From assembly GCF_000271845.1 (NCBI RefSeq), contig NZ_JH719395.1, forward strand, positions 3,792,361 through 3,856,360: 64,000 bases of DNA, read 5' to 3'. Positions 37,972-47,019 of this stretch are shown in pieces. This DNA comes from Rhizobium leguminosarum bv. trifolii WSM2297. GTDB lineage: Bacteria > Pseudomonadota > Alphaproteobacteria > Rhizobiales > Rhizobiaceae. Position 1 is the first letter of the stretch. Each line of letters begins with the position of its first letter. The notes under the pieces are model-generated. The model did not search any database and was not told where the DNA came from. It worked only from the letters and a program-made list of their open reading frames with translations. A program made the position numbers and the translations under genes.

Positions 37972-38958
37972 ATGTCGCAGGACCTTGCCGCAACCCTGAC
38001 CAATCCCAGCATGCTGATCGCGCTCCTCGTCGCGATCGCCGTCTTCGCCACGTTTTATACGATCGCCGTCCCCTTCTTCGAGCGCGGCGATCTCAACAAG
38101 CGTATGAAGGCCGTTTCGACTGAGCGCGAGCAGATCCGCGCGCGCGAACGCGCCCGCATGAACACCGAACCCGGCGCCGGCAAGGCCTCTCTCAGGAACC
38201 AGAACAATCGCTCGGTCCGCCAGATCGTCGAGCGCTTCAACCTGCGCAAGGCGCTCGTCGACGAGAATACCGTCAACAAGCTGCGTGCCGCCGGTTTCCG
38301 CTCGGAGAATGCGCTGAATACCTTCCTTGTGGCGCGTTTCCTGCTGCCCTTCCTCTTCCTGGCGCTTGCCGCCTTCTGGGTCTTCGGCCTCGGCAATCTC
38401 CCCGAGAGAGGCACGCCCATCCGCCTCTTTGCCGTCATCGGCATCGGTTATCTCGGCTTTTACGCGCCGAACATCTATATCTCGAACCGCATGGGCAAGC
38501 GGCAGCACTCGATCAAGCGTGCCTGGCCGGATGCGCTCGACCTGATGCTGATCTGCGTCGAATCGGGCATCTCGATCGAGGCGGCGATGCGTCGTGTGTC
38601 GGAAGAGCTCGGCGAGCAGTCGCCGCCGCTGGCCGAGGAGATGGTTCTGACCACGGCCGAGCTCTCCTTTCTGCCGGATCGCCGCGTGGCGCTCGACAAT
38701 CTTGCCACGCGCACCCAGATCGAGCTGGTACGTTCGGTCACGCAAGCGCTGATCCAGGCCGACCGCTATGGCACGCCGGTGGCGCAGGCGTTGCGTGTCC
38801 TGGCCCAGGAAGGACGCGATGAGCGCATGAACGAAGCGGAAAAGAAGGCGGCCGCCCTGCCGCCGAAACTGACGGTACCGATGATCCTGTTCTTCCTGCC
38901 GGTGCTGATCGCCGTCATTCTCGGCCCGGCCGGCATCCAGGTGTCAGACAAGTTCTAA
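37972..38958 (+). CDS. tadC: Pilus assembly inner-membrane protein TadC
   Basis: 328 residues, second T2SSF protein of the pilus platform. There is an N-terminal helix at about 12-33, a cytoplasmic charged loop, helices at about 120-165, then the core WPDALDLMLICVESGISIEAAMRRV, the loop RTQIELVRSVTQALIQADRYGTPVAQALRVLAQE and the C-terminal helix MILFFLPVLIAVILGPAGI. Last gene of the plus-strand cpa/tad run; TadD is encoded separately at 39695. Confidence 0.94.
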   Translation: MSQDLAATLTNPSMLIALLVAIAVFATFYTIAVPFFERGDLNKRMKAVSTEREQIRARERARMNTEPGAGKASLRNQNNRSVRQIVERFNLRKALVDENTVNKLRAAGFRSENALNTFLVARFLLPFLFLALAAFWVFGLGNLPERGTPIRLFAVIGIGYLGFYAPNIYISNRMGKRQHSIKRAWPDALDLMLICVESGISIEAAMRRVSEELGEQSPPLAEEMVLTTAELSFLPDRRVALDNLATRTQIELVRSVTQALIQADRYGTPVAQALRVLAQEGRDERMNEAEKKAAALPPKLTVPMILFFLPVLIAVILGPAGIQVSDKF

Positions 38959-39029
38959 TTCTTGCCGTCGTCTCGGTTCCGATTTCAGGAATAATGCAGT
39001 AACCTTCGATCTCAAACGAGGGTTCTTGA

Positions 39030-39662
39030 ATGTCTTCCGCAGGCGTTTTCATCAGCATCATGGCAGCCTTGGCAGTCGGTGCCATGAGTCCCGGCCCAAG
39101 CTTCGTCGTCGTCTCCAGGATTGCCATTTCGCGGTCACGGCTGGATGGCTTCGCGGCCGCACTCGGCATGGGCGCCGGCGGTGGTGTTTTTGCCGTGCTG
39201 GCGCTTGCCGGTCTGACGGCGCTGCTGTCACAATTCGACTGGCTCTATGTCTTGCTCAAAGTCGCATGCGGCGCCTATCTCATCTATATCGCCGTCAATA
39301 TCTGGAGAGGTGCTGCACAGCCGCTGGAGGTTTCCGACGCCGGCGATAGCCACCGCGCGCCGAGGCGCAGCTTCACGACCGCGCTGCTGACCCAGCTCAG
39401 CAACCCGAAGACCATCATAGTCTATGCCAGCCTCTTTGCAGCGCTTCTGCCAAGGGCAGTACCGCTCGATCTTATGATTGCGCTGCCGCTCGGCGTCTTT
39501 GCGGTGGAAGCGGGGTGGTATTCGATCGTGGCGCTGGCCTTTTCCGCCCGCCATCCGCGGCGGCTCTATCTGGCTGCGAAAAGTTGGATAGACCGGGCCG
39601 CCGGTGCCGTCATGGGCGGCCTCGGACTTCGTCTTATTCTTTCAGGCCTGAGCGTCCGCTAA
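39030..39662 (+). CDS. LysE/RhtB family exporter
   Basis: 210 residues with six predicted helices. LysE-family marks are AVGAMSPGPSFVVVSRIAISRSRLDG near the N-terminus, CGAYLIYIAVNIWRG, and LTQLSNPKTIIVYASLFAAL. Members export amino acids or related small molecules; the substrate here is unknown. It lies between tadC and tadD but has no evident link to pili. Confidence 0.9.
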   Translation: MSSAGVFISIMAALAVGAMSPGPSFVVVSRIAISRSRLDGFAAALGMGAGGGVFAVLALAGLTALLSQFDWLYVLLKVACGAYLIYIAVNIWRGAAQPLEVSDAGDSHRAPRRSFTTALLTQLSNPKTIIVYASLFAALLPRAVPLDLMIALPLGVFAVEAGWYSIVALAFSARHPRRLYLAAKSWIDRAAGAVMGGLGLRLILSGLSVR

Positions 39663-39694
39663 GACCCCCGGTAAGACCCCCACCAAGACTATCG

Positions 39695-40531
39695 TCAGTT
39701 GGTGTTGCTGCCGTCCGCGCCCCCCGGCGTCTTGTCCTTGGCGGCAAGCTTCTGCCAGGAATTCTGCTGCGAGAGCATGCCGCGGAGATAGGCGACATTG
39801 GCATCGGCCTGCTGCGGCGAAAGTTCGCGCCGCGCAATCTGCTCGGCCTCCGGGAAACGTCCCTGCAGGCCGACGACGAGGGCAAGGTTCTGCCTAACGC
39901 GGCTGTCGGCGGTCGGCTGGCCGGCGGCAGAGCGCAGATAGGTTTCGGCCGTGCGCAGATCGCCGGTCAGCACATAGGACATGCCGAGGTTGGAAAGGAT
40001 GGAGGGCTCGTTCGGCTGGATGTCGAGCGCATCGCGGTAGCGCTGCCGGGCATCGCTTGCCCGGCCCATCTGGTCGAGGATCGCGCCTTCGGCCGAGATC
40101 AGCTTCCAGTCCGGACGATCAGGTGTCTGGGCGCGGCCGATGGTGTCGAGCGCCTGCTGGAACTGGCCGGCCGCCGCCTGCGCCTTGCCATAGGCGGCCA
40201 GCACGTTGCGGTCGGCGGGATTGCTGATCGCCACCTGCTGCATGACGGCGAGTGCCTGCGCATCACGGCCGTTCATGCGCAGCAGATTGGCATAGCTGAC
40301 GCCGGTGACGGGATCGCGCGGGTTCTTTTCATACGCCTGACCGAGCCGGTCGGTTGCCGAGCGCAGTTCGGTGGCGTCCATTTCTTCAACCGGCTTGGTG
40401 AGCTTCGGCACCAAGCCTGTTGTCATCCGATCCTTGGTCGTCGAGCAACCGGCGAGCGCCATAACGATCAGCGATGCGGCAGCGCCCAGCAGGATACGAT
40501 TGGTGAATGTGGTGGTGAGCGAGGCCGGCAT
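39695..40531 (-). CDS. tadD: Pilus-associated TPR lipoprotein TadD
   Basis: 278 residues from ATG 40531. A lipoprotein signal ends at Cys29 (VMALAGCS). Tandem TPR repeats follow from about residue 60 to 240 (for example ALAVMQQVAISNPADRNVLAAYGKAQAAAGQFQQALDTI, then DALDIQPNEPSILSNLGMSYVLTGDLRTAETYLR). The order and lipoprotein nature fit TadD, the outer-membrane pilotin-like component of Flp pili. It is divergent from pepA and separated from the main cpa run by the LysE gene. An upstream open extension lacks a start context. Confidence 0.85.
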   Translation of the reverse strand: MPASLTTTFTNRILLGAAASLIVMALAGCSTTKDRMTTGLVPKLTKPVEEMDATELRSATDRLGQAYEKNPRDPVTGVSYANLLRMNGRDAQALAVMQQVAISNPADRNVLAAYGKAQAAAGQFQQALDTIGRAQTPDRPDWKLISAEGAILDQMGRASDARQRYRDALDIQPNEPSILSNLGMSYVLTGDLRTAETYLRSAAGQPTADSRVRQNLALVVGLQGRFPEAEQIARRELSPQQADANVAYLRGMLSQQNSWQKLAAKDKTPGGADGSNTN

Positions 40532-40614
40532 GATGCGTTCCTGGATTCCGAAATCGGCGCCTGACCTCGAAGCGGAACAGGGAAAGGTTTGACGCAATCT
40601 TCGCTCCAGCAATA

Positions 40615-40634
40615 GTCTGTTAACCCTAACAGAC
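40615..40634. promoter_or_regulatory. 8-4-8 palindrome between tadD and pepA
   Basis: GTCTGTTA (40615-40622), spacer ACCC, TAACAGAC (40627-40634): a perfect dyad in the 142-base gap between the divergent genes. It is 40 bases before the pepA start and could be an operator. The regulator is unknown. Confidence 0.45.
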
Positions 40635-40673
40635 CGTTAAGGAGTGATTCCTTACGACCGCCGAAGGACAATC

Positions 40674-42065
40674 ATGGCCCCCTATCAGTTCATCGAGAGA
40701 TCGACCCCTTTCAACACCAAGGGCGGTTCGACGCTGCCGATCTTTGCCGTCACCCCCGCCCATATCGAGACAGGCACGATCGATCCGATCGCGCTCGATT
40801 GGGCGCGCAGGGCGGGCTACAAGGCCGAAAGCGGGTCGTTGCTGCTGATCCCGACGGCCGAAGGCCATCTCGGCGGCGCGCTTTTTGGCCTCGGCACCAA
40901 TCCATCCGAGCAGCCTTATATCACCGGCAGGCTCGCCCGGGCGCTGCCGGCCGGCGACTGGCACATCGAGACTGCACCGCTGACGGCAAATCGCCTGGCG
41001 CTCGGCTTTGGTCTCGGCAGCTACCGTTTCGACCGCTACAAGTCCGAAAAAACGCCGGCGGCGACGCTGATGATCCCCCGCGATGCCGACAGTGCCGACA
41101 TCAAGCGCCAGCTCGCCGGCGTCTTTCTCGCCCGCGACCTCATCAACACGCCGACGAACGACATGGGGCCGGACCAGCTCGAAACCGTTTTCCGCAGCCT
41201 GGCCGCCCATTACAAGGCGGACGTATCGGTCATCACGGGCGACGAGCTGCTCGAGCAGAATTTCCCGCTGGTTCATACCGTCGGCCGCGCCAGCGCTGAT
41301 GCGCCGCGCCTTCTCGAGCTGCGCTGGGGCAAGAAAGGTCATCGCAAGGTGACGCTCGTCGGCAAGGGCGTCTGCTTCGATACCGGCGGTCTCGACATCA
41401 AGCCGGCCGCCTCCATGCTGCTGATGAAGAAGGACATGGGTGGTGCTGCGAATGTCATGGGGCTTGCCCTGATGATCATGGACGCCAAGCTGAAGGTCGA
41501 TCTGCGTGTTATCGTCCCGGTCGTCGAAAACGCCATCTCGTCCAATGCCTTCCGCCCCGGCGATATCTATAAGAGCCGCAAGGGTCTGACCGTCCAGATC
41601 GACAACACCGATGCCGAAGGCCGTCTGATCCTTGCCGATGCGCTTGCCTATGCCGACGAGGAAGAGCCCGATCTCCTGATCGACATGGCGACGCTGACGG
41701 GGGCCGCCCGCGTCGCCCTCGGCCCGGATCTCCCGCCCTTCTTCACCGATGACGCCAATCTCGCGCACGACCTGACTGAAGCGAGCCTGGAAACGGACGA
41801 TTCGGTCTGGCGCCTGCCGCTCTATTCCGGTTACGAAAAGGATATCCGCACAAAATTCGCCGACCTTACCAATGCGCCGGCCGGCGGCATGGCGGGGGCG
41901 ATCACCGCGGCTCTCTTCCTCAAGCGCTTCGTCGGCAAGGCGAAGAGCTGGGCGCATTTCGACATTTACGGCTGGGCCCAGTCAGAGCGGCCGCATTCGC
42001 CTGGCGGCGGTGAGGCACAGGCCATCCGCGCGCTCTTCCATCATATCCGCGAGAGCCTGCGCTGA
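40674..42065 (+). CDS. pepA: Leucyl aminopeptidase (M17)
   Basis: Dizinc aminopeptidase of 463 residues. C-terminal catalytic motifs are VGKGVCFDTGGLDIKPAASMLLMKKDMGGAANVMG (about residues 225-260) and the M17 signature NTDAEGRLILADAL. The N-terminal domain is shorter and more divergent than in E. coli PepA (503), as in many alphaproteobacterial M17 enzymes. ATG 40674 has AAGGA at 6 bases; an ATG 30 bases upstream is weaker. Cytoplasmic peptide breakdown. Confidence 0.93.
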   Translation: MAPYQFIERSTPFNTKGGSTLPIFAVTPAHIETGTIDPIALDWARRAGYKAESGSLLLIPTAEGHLGGALFGLGTNPSEQPYITGRLARALPAGDWHIETAPLTANRLALGFGLGSYRFDRYKSEKTPAATLMIPRDADSADIKRQLAGVFLARDLINTPTNDMGPDQLETVFRSLAAHYKADVSVITGDELLEQNFPLVHTVGRASADAPRLLELRWGKKGHRKVTLVGKGVCFDTGGLDIKPAASMLLMKKDMGGAANVMGLALMIMDAKLKVDLRVIVPVVENAISSNAFRPGDIYKSRKGLTVQIDNTDAEGRLILADALAYADEEEPDLLIDMATLTGAARVALGPDLPPFFTDDANLAHDLTEASLETDDSVWRLPLYSGYEKDIRTKFADLTNAPAGGMAGAITAALFLKRFVGKAKSWAHFDIYGWAQSERPHSPGGGEAQAIRALFHHIRESLR

Positions 42066-42082
42066 ACGCTGCAAACAGGGCT

Positions 42083-42122
42083 GAGGGGCGATCGCATGAT
42101 CCTGAGTCAGGCATTGCCCCTC
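42083..42122 (+). terminator. Possible terminator after pepA
   Basis: Stem GAGGGGC (42083-42089) with GCCCCTC (42116-42122) has a 26-base loop, with AT-rich sequence (TTAAAATTTTATTT) starting 10 bases further. The long loop and gap make it a weak call. A smaller hairpin GGCGGCA/TGCCGCC follows near 42157-42175. Confidence 0.4.
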
Positions 42123-42239
42123 GCTGCCGATCGTTAAAATTTTATTTACCCTGCCGGGCGGCAATTCCTGCCGCCTCTTGCATGTCCATGGCAACTGCCG
42201 GAAAATGAAACGTTAGCGTAACGATTTTCCGGAGGGGCC

Positions 42240-42590
42240 GTGCCGATCGAACTGACCGCCTCGCAGGCGCTGGGGCTCTGGCATGGCGTGGCGCTCGATC
42301 AGGTCCGCCACGATGACCGCGATTTGACGTTGCGCCAGATGGCGATCCTGCTGCATATTTATCTGGTGCCGCCGCCGCATACGGTGCGCGGGCTCGCCGC
42401 GACACTCGAGGTCACCAAGCCGGTCATCACCCGCGCCTTGGATACGATGGGCGAGATGGGGCTGGTCGATCGTGTGCGCGACGATGCCGACCGGCGCAGC
42501 GTGATCGTCAAGCGCACCGTCGGCGGCGCGCTGTACCTGGAAAAGCTCGGCGACCTCGTCCGTGATCAGGCCCGCCGGCTGCCGCTGTGA
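42240..42590 (+). CDS. Small MarR-like winged-helix regulator
   Basis: 116 residues starting at GTG 42240, with GGAGG directly upstream. The winged-helix part is clear: LTLRQMAILLHIYLVPPPHTVRGLAATLEVTKPVITRALDTMGEMGLVDRVRDDADRRSVIV (about 28-93), with the D-x-R-D wing typical of MarR. It lacks the long dimerisation helices of full MarR proteins (about 140-150 residues). It lies 33 bases before the NlpC/P60 gene and may be cotranscribed. Confidence 0.82.
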   Translation: MPIELTASQALGLWHGVALDQVRHDDRDLTLRQMAILLHIYLVPPPHTVRGLAATLEVTKPVITRALDTMGEMGLVDRVRDDADRRSVIVKRTVGGALYLEKLGDLVRDQARRLPL

Positions 42591-42623
42591 GAGACCTCTG
42601 AAGGCCGTCTGAAAGGAAAGTCA

Positions 42624-43505
42624 ATGACGATGCTCGACCGCCGCCTGCATGCCTATCGGCCCGATCTCGCCGAAGCGGGGCTCGAAGGCAAGGTAGAGGC
42701 GTCGCGCTTCGTCGAGGGCGCCCCGGCCCGCATTGCCGTTCCGGTCGCGGGCTTGCGCCCCGAACCGAACCTTGCGCGTGGCATCGATACCGAGCTGCTT
42801 CTTGGCGAGGATGTGACGGTGTTCGATCGCACCGGCGGCTGGTGCTGGGTGAAAGCCGCTTCGGACGGCTATGTCGGTTATCTCCCCGCAGAGGCGCTTT
42901 CGCAGGACAGGCCGGCGCCGACCCATATCGTCACCGTTCAGCGCACCTTCCTCTATCCGGAACCGGAGCTGCGCAAACCCCACCAGGCCATCCTGTCGAT
43001 GGGAAGCCGCGTCTATGTCGCCGGCGAGGCGGAAGCGCGCGGCAATCGCTATGTCGTGCTGGAGGATGGAACCGCGATCTTCGCCAGGCATGTCCAGCCG
43101 ATCGGCGGGCTCGACGGCGCCGATTACGTCGAGATCGCAGCCCGTTTCCTGGAGACGCCCTATCTCTGGGGCGGTCGGTCCGGCCTTGGCATCGATTGCT
43201 CCGGCCTCGTCCAGCTGGCGATGCTGATGACGGGCAGATCTGCGCCGCGCGATACCGACATGCAGGCGGCTGGCCTCGGCCAGCCGATCGACCGCTCTGA
43301 GGTCCGCCGCGGCGACTTGGCGTTCTGGAAGGGCCATGTTGCCGTCTTCGAGGATCCGGAAAACATCCTGCACGCCAACGGCCACAGCATGACGGTGTCG
43401 CGCGAGAATTTCGAGGCCGCCGTCAAACGTATCGGCGGGCTCTATGAGCAGCCGACCGGCTACCGCCGTCCATTTAGCGACTCGGCGGCCGCGGCCAGGC
43501 TTTGA
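42624..43505 (+). CDS. SH3-NlpC/P60 cell-wall hydrolase
   Basis: 293 residues, no signal peptide seen. SH3b-like domains occupy about residues 35-160 (GEDVTVFDRTGGWCWVKAASDGYVGYLP, then a second copy with VYVAGEAEARGNRYVVLEDG). The NlpC/P60 domain follows: catalytic Cys192 in GIDCSGLVQLAM, His238 in GHVAVFED and H250/H254 as the third polar residue. Likely cuts gamma-D-Glu-diaminopimelate bonds in murein peptides. The gene end overlaps the convergent amidase gene by about 30 bases. Confidence 0.9.
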   Translation: MTMLDRRLHAYRPDLAEAGLEGKVEASRFVEGAPARIAVPVAGLRPEPNLARGIDTELLLGEDVTVFDRTGGWCWVKAASDGYVGYLPAEALSQDRPAPTHIVTVQRTFLYPEPELRKPHQAILSMGSRVYVAGEAEARGNRYVVLEDGTAIFARHVQPIGGLDGADYVEIAARFLETPYLWGGRSGLGIDCSGLVQLAMLMTGRSAPRDTDMQAAGLGQPIDRSEVRRGDLAFWKGHVAVFEDPENILHANGHSMTVSRENFEAAVKRIGGLYEQPTGYRRPFSDSAAAARL

Positions 43506-44865
43506 CGCCGCCCGTCCAGTCTTCGAAGGCTTTCGACAGTCTCAGGACCCGCATGTCGTCAAAACGCGGCCCGACGATCTGCAGCCCGATCGGTAAGCCC
43601 GACCGGGAGAAGCCGCAATTGATCGAGGCGGCCGGCTGCTCCGACATGTTCCACGGAACCGTGAAACCGATATGCTCGAACGGCAGGGCCGGATCGTTGG
43701 TTGGCGATGCCCACTCGGCCGGATAGGAGATGATCGGATTGGTCGGCGACAGCAAGGCGTCGACCTCGGTGAACAGCCGTCCGCAACTCCTGCGCATCTC
43801 GATCGTCTGGTTGAAGCCCTTGACCGCATCGACGCCGCTGATATCGGCGCCGCCCTTCGCCCAATCACGGATATAGGGCAGGATGCTATTGCGCCTTCTT
43901 TCGTCGAGCCCTGCGATATCACCCCAGAGGCGGGATCGCCAGAAGTTGTCGAGCCCATCCAGCATCGCCTGTGTCAGCACCGGCTGGACGGATATAATGG
44001 TGGCGCCGGCCTTCTCGAAGTGTTTCGCCGCCGCTTCGACCGCGACCTTGATCTCGTCTTCCACCGCAAGCCCGCAGCCGGCATCGAGCATCAGCCCGAT
44101 CCTCATGCCCGATAAGTCGATGCCGAGATCCATCCAGTTGAAATCGTTTGGCGGCAGGCTGGTGCCGTCGCGCCAATCCGGTCGTGACAGCGTCGCCATC
44201 GAGAAGGCCGCATCCTCGACCGTGCGCGCCATCGGGCCGACGCAGCGCCCGACATAATAGGGATCGGCCGGAACGCGCCCATGGCTCGGTTTGAAGCCGA
44301 AAACGCCGGTCCAGCCGGCGGGAAGCCGCACCGAACCGCCGATATCGGTACCGATATGCAGTGGTCCGTAGCCGGCCGCCGCGGCTGCGGCAGCCCCGGC
44401 GCTTGATCCGCCGGGATTCTGAGTCCTGTCCCAGGGGTTGCGGCTGAGAGCATGAAAGCTTGAAAGGCCGGAGGACAGCATGCCGTAATCGGGGCAGGTG
44501 GTCTTGGCGAAGATCACCGCGCCATCCTCCCGCAGCCGGGCCGCAGCCGGCGCATCGGCATCCGCGGAGGTCAACTCTATCGCCTTCGTGCCGTACGGCA
44601 CCGGCTGACCCTTCGTGGCGATCAGTTCCTTGAGCGTCACCGGAATGCCGTCGAGGGGGCCGAGCGTTTGTCCCTTCGCCCGGCGCGCCGCTGACGCCTT
44701 CGCCTGTACGCGGGCCGCCTCCGGATCATAGAGGTAGAGTGCCGAAATCGAAGGCTCCCAGGCTGCGATGTGGTCTTCGAGAGCGAGCCAGTATTCGAGG
44801 GGCGACAGGCTTTTGTCAGTAAAGCGTCGCCTGAGTTCGCGGATGGTGAGGTCGGTTTCGGTCAT
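43474..44865 (-). CDS. Amidase (amidase-signature family)
   Basis: 463 residues from ATG 44865. The Ser-cisSer-Lys triad is visible: K79 in LDGIPVTLKE, S154 in GGSSAGAA, and the nucleophile S178 in TDIGGSVRLPAG. The spacing is right for the family, which includes GatA-like amidases and broad amide hydrolases. It overlaps the permease gene upstream by 50 bases, so it is the last gene of the LysR-linked peptide-transport unit. It probably hydrolyses an imported amide (inference). Confidence 0.9.
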   Translation of the reverse strand: MTETDLTIRELRRRFTDKSLSPLEYWLALEDHIAAWEPSISALYLYDPEAARVQAKASAARRAKGQTLGPLDGIPVTLKELIATKGQPVPYGTKAIELTSADADAPAAARLREDGAVIFAKTTCPDYGMLSSGLSSFHALSRNPWDRTQNPGGSSAGAAAAAAAGYGPLHIGTDIGGSVRLPAGWTGVFGFKPSHGRVPADPYYVGRCVGPMARTVEDAAFSMATLSRPDWRDGTSLPPNDFNWMDLGIDLSGMRIGLMLDAGCGLAVEDEIKVAVEAAAKHFEKAGATIISVQPVLTQAMLDGLDNFWRSRLWGDIAGLDERRRNSILPYIRDWAKGGADISGVDAVKGFNQTIEMRRSCGRLFTEVDALLSPTNPIISYPAEWASPTNDPALPFEHIGFTVPWNMSEQPAASINCGFSRSGLPIGLQIVGPRFDDMRVLRLSKAFEDWTGGVKAWPRPPSR

Positions 44866-45763
44866 GGCATGGTCTTTCGGGCTTTTCCTCTCGGGAGGAC
44901 ATCCGGCTCGCCTCGCGCGGGTCGAGAAGATCGCGCAACCCGTCGCCGAGCATATTGAAGCCGAAGACGGTGAGCGCGATGGCAAGGCCGGGCAGGATCG
45001 CCAGCCAGGGGGCCAGTGCCAGATAGGTTTGCGCATCGGAAAGCATCCGGCCCCAGCTTGGCGCCGGCGGCGCCATGCCGAGCCCGAGGAAGCTAAGGCC
45101 GGCCTCCGTCAGCATCGCCAGCCCGAGCTGGATCGCGGCGTGCACGATGATCTGGCTGATGATGTTCGGCAGCACATGGCGCAGTGAAATGGTCAGGCGC
45201 GTATTGCCGATCGCCCGTGCCGCCGTCACATAGTCGCGGCTCCAGGCCTGGAGCGAGGTCGCAAGCGTTACGCGGGCAAAGACCGGGATCATGAAGACGG
45301 CGATCGCGGTGATTGCGGTGAACCGCCCAGGCCCGAGAAAGGCCCCGAGCACCATGGCCGACAGGATCGGCGGCAAGGCGAAGATGACGTCGCAGACGCG
45401 CATCAGCAGCGTTTCGAAAGGACCGCGGATCGCCGCGGCCGCAATGCCTGATATCGAGCCGAGCATCCCGCCGATCGCAACCGCGGTAATGGCGATCGAC
45501 AGCGAATTCCAGCATCCGGCCATCAGCATCGACAGCACGTCGCGGCCGAACTGGTCGGTGCCAAGCAGGCCGAAGGACAACGGTGGCTGCAGTTTGTGGA
45601 TGATCTGCATCTTTCCCGGCGGCAGCGGCGTCCAGGCGAGCGACAGTAGTGCTATGGCGACCAGCAGGCTGACGATCACGGCGCCGGAAATCAAGTTCAT
45701 TCGCCGGCTAAGTTTGAAGCCTCGCCGGCGGACGGCGAACGCGGCGGATACGATCGGTGCCAT
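44816..45763 (-). CDS. Peptide-type ABC transporter permease (DppC-like)
   Basis: 315 residues, OppC_N plus BPD_transp_1 layout: N-terminal helix about 22-45, LLGTDQFGRDVLSMLMAG, several helices, the EAA loop ATSLQAWSRDYVTAARAIGN and the end LTVFGFNMLGDGLRDLLDPRE. It extends about 30 residues past that end in a charged tail overlapping the amidase start. Coupled with the DppB-like gene (3-base gap). Confidence 0.92.
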   Translation of the reverse strand: MAPIVSAAFAVRRRGFKLSRRMNLISGAVIVSLLVAIALLSLAWTPLPPGKMQIIHKLQPPLSFGLLGTDQFGRDVLSMLMAGCWNSLSIAITAVAIGGMLGSISGIAAAAIRGPFETLLMRVCDVIFALPPILSAMVLGAFLGPGRFTAITAIAVFMIPVFARVTLATSLQAWSRDYVTAARAIGNTRLTISLRHVLPNIISQIIVHAAIQLGLAMLTEAGLSFLGLGMAPPAPSWGRMLSDAQTYLALAPWLAILPGLAIALTVFGFNMLGDGLRDLLDPREASRMSSREEKPERPCHDRNRPHHPRTQATLY

Positions 45764-45766
45764 CCG

Positions 45767-46714
45767 TCAGGCCGCCTTTCTCATCCGCGGGTCGATCGCC
45801 AGATAGGAGAGGTCGACGATGAAATTCACCACAATGACGAGGGCTGCGAAGAACAATACGACATCCTGCATGACGATGATGTCGCGCTGGGAGAGCGCCT
45901 GCAGCGCCAGCCGTCCGAGGCCGGGCAGGTTGAAGACGTTTTCCACCAGCACCGCGCCGGCGACGAGAAAGGTGAATTGCAGCCCGATCATGGTGAGGAT
46001 CGGGATCAGCGCATTCGGCACGACATGCCGCCACAGCACCGCATTGCGCGAAAGCCCTTTGGCGACGGCGGTGCGGGCAAAATCCTCATGCAATGTGTCA
46101 AGCACCGCCGACCGCGCCACGCGCGTCAACACCCCCGCCTGCGGCATCGCCAGCGCCACGGCCGGCATGACAAGCGCCTGCAATGCCGGCAGCAGGCCGG
46201 CGCTCCAGCCCGGGAAACCGCCGGCCGGCATCAGCCCGAGCATCGTCGAAAACAGGATGATCAATAGCAGTGCCACCCAGAAGGCGGGCACGGCGATGCC
46301 GATCTGTGAAAACAGCGTCGCGATGATGTCGAAGACACCGCCGCGGCGCGCAGCGGCCAGCACACCAAGCGGCAGGGCAATCGTTACCGAAAGCACGATC
46401 GCCATCAGCGCCAACGGCAGCGTCACCGCCAGCCGCTCGACGATCAATCCCGCGACCGGCACGCCATACGTCAGGGAATTGCCGAGATTGCCCGACAGCA
46501 CGCCGGTCAGCCATTGCCCGTAACGCAGGATTAGCGGCTGGTCGAGCCCGAGATCATGGCGCAGCGCCGCTAAGGTCTCCGGGCTTGCGGAGGTGCCGAG
46601 CATGATCGAGGCGGGATCGCCGGGCAGGAGATCCATGACCGCGAAGATCAGCAGCGAGACGATGAGAAGGGTGAGGAGGAGACCGGCGAAGCGGCGGGCG
46701 AGGAGCGCGATCAT
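45767..46714 (-). CDS. Peptide-type ABC transporter permease (DppB-like)
   Basis: 315 residues from ATG 46714 (MIALLARRFAGLLLTLLIVS). Family marks are PGDPASIMLGTSASPETLAALRHDLGLDQPL after the first helix, the periplasmic loop and the EAA loop ARSAVLDTLHEDFARTAVAKGLSRNAVLWRHV. The repeat element at 46796 lies between this gene and the binding protein upstream. Confidence 0.92.
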   Translation of the reverse strand: MIALLARRFAGLLLTLLIVSLLIFAVMDLLPGDPASIMLGTSASPETLAALRHDLGLDQPLILRYGQWLTGVLSGNLGNSLTYGVPVAGLIVERLAVTLPLALMAIVLSVTIALPLGVLAAARRGGVFDIIATLFSQIGIAVPAFWVALLLIILFSTMLGLMPAGGFPGWSAGLLPALQALVMPAVALAMPQAGVLTRVARSAVLDTLHEDFARTAVAKGLSRNAVLWRHVVPNALIPILTMIGLQFTFLVAGAVLVENVFNLPGLGRLALQALSQRDIIVMQDVVLFFAALVIVVNFIVDLSYLAIDPRMRKAA

Positions 46715-47019
46715 GAGTGCCGCGCTTTCGGTGTGGCGTTTAGGGCATGGCTTCCCTGCAGGGCTTTCGAGACGATGCGACGGCCACCCCACTCTCCCTC
46801 ATTCCTGTGCTTGTCACAGGAATCCAGCCACGGGGCGTCTGCGCCGTGAATGACTGTCACCCAGCCAAGAGAGCTTCCTGCGCCCAAGGACTTGGGCGCG
46901 CTGGATTCCTGTGACGAGCACAGGAATGAGGGATGGCGAGGGCTCCGATCTGCATTGAGCGTTTCGCTATTCGGTTTTCCCTCACTCATCCCGTGCCTCT
47001 CAATCCGCCCGAATCTGCC
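46715..47019. other. Gap between binding protein and permease genes
   Basis: 305 bases on the minus-strand transcript. It contains the 33-base inverted-repeat element (46796-46932) and otherwise no credible gene. Short frames here carry no family resemblance. Confidence 0.55.
46796..46932. repeat. Rhizobial repeat with 33-base inverted arms
   Basis: Arms 46796-46828 and 46900-46932 are reverse complements with one mismatch, each with CATTCCTGTG and ATTCCTGTGA motifs. An inner hairpin CGCCCAAG/CTTGGGCG lies at 46881-46898. In RNA the arms would fold into a very stable stem. It appears to be a dispersed element inserted inside the transporter operon. Confidence 0.75.
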
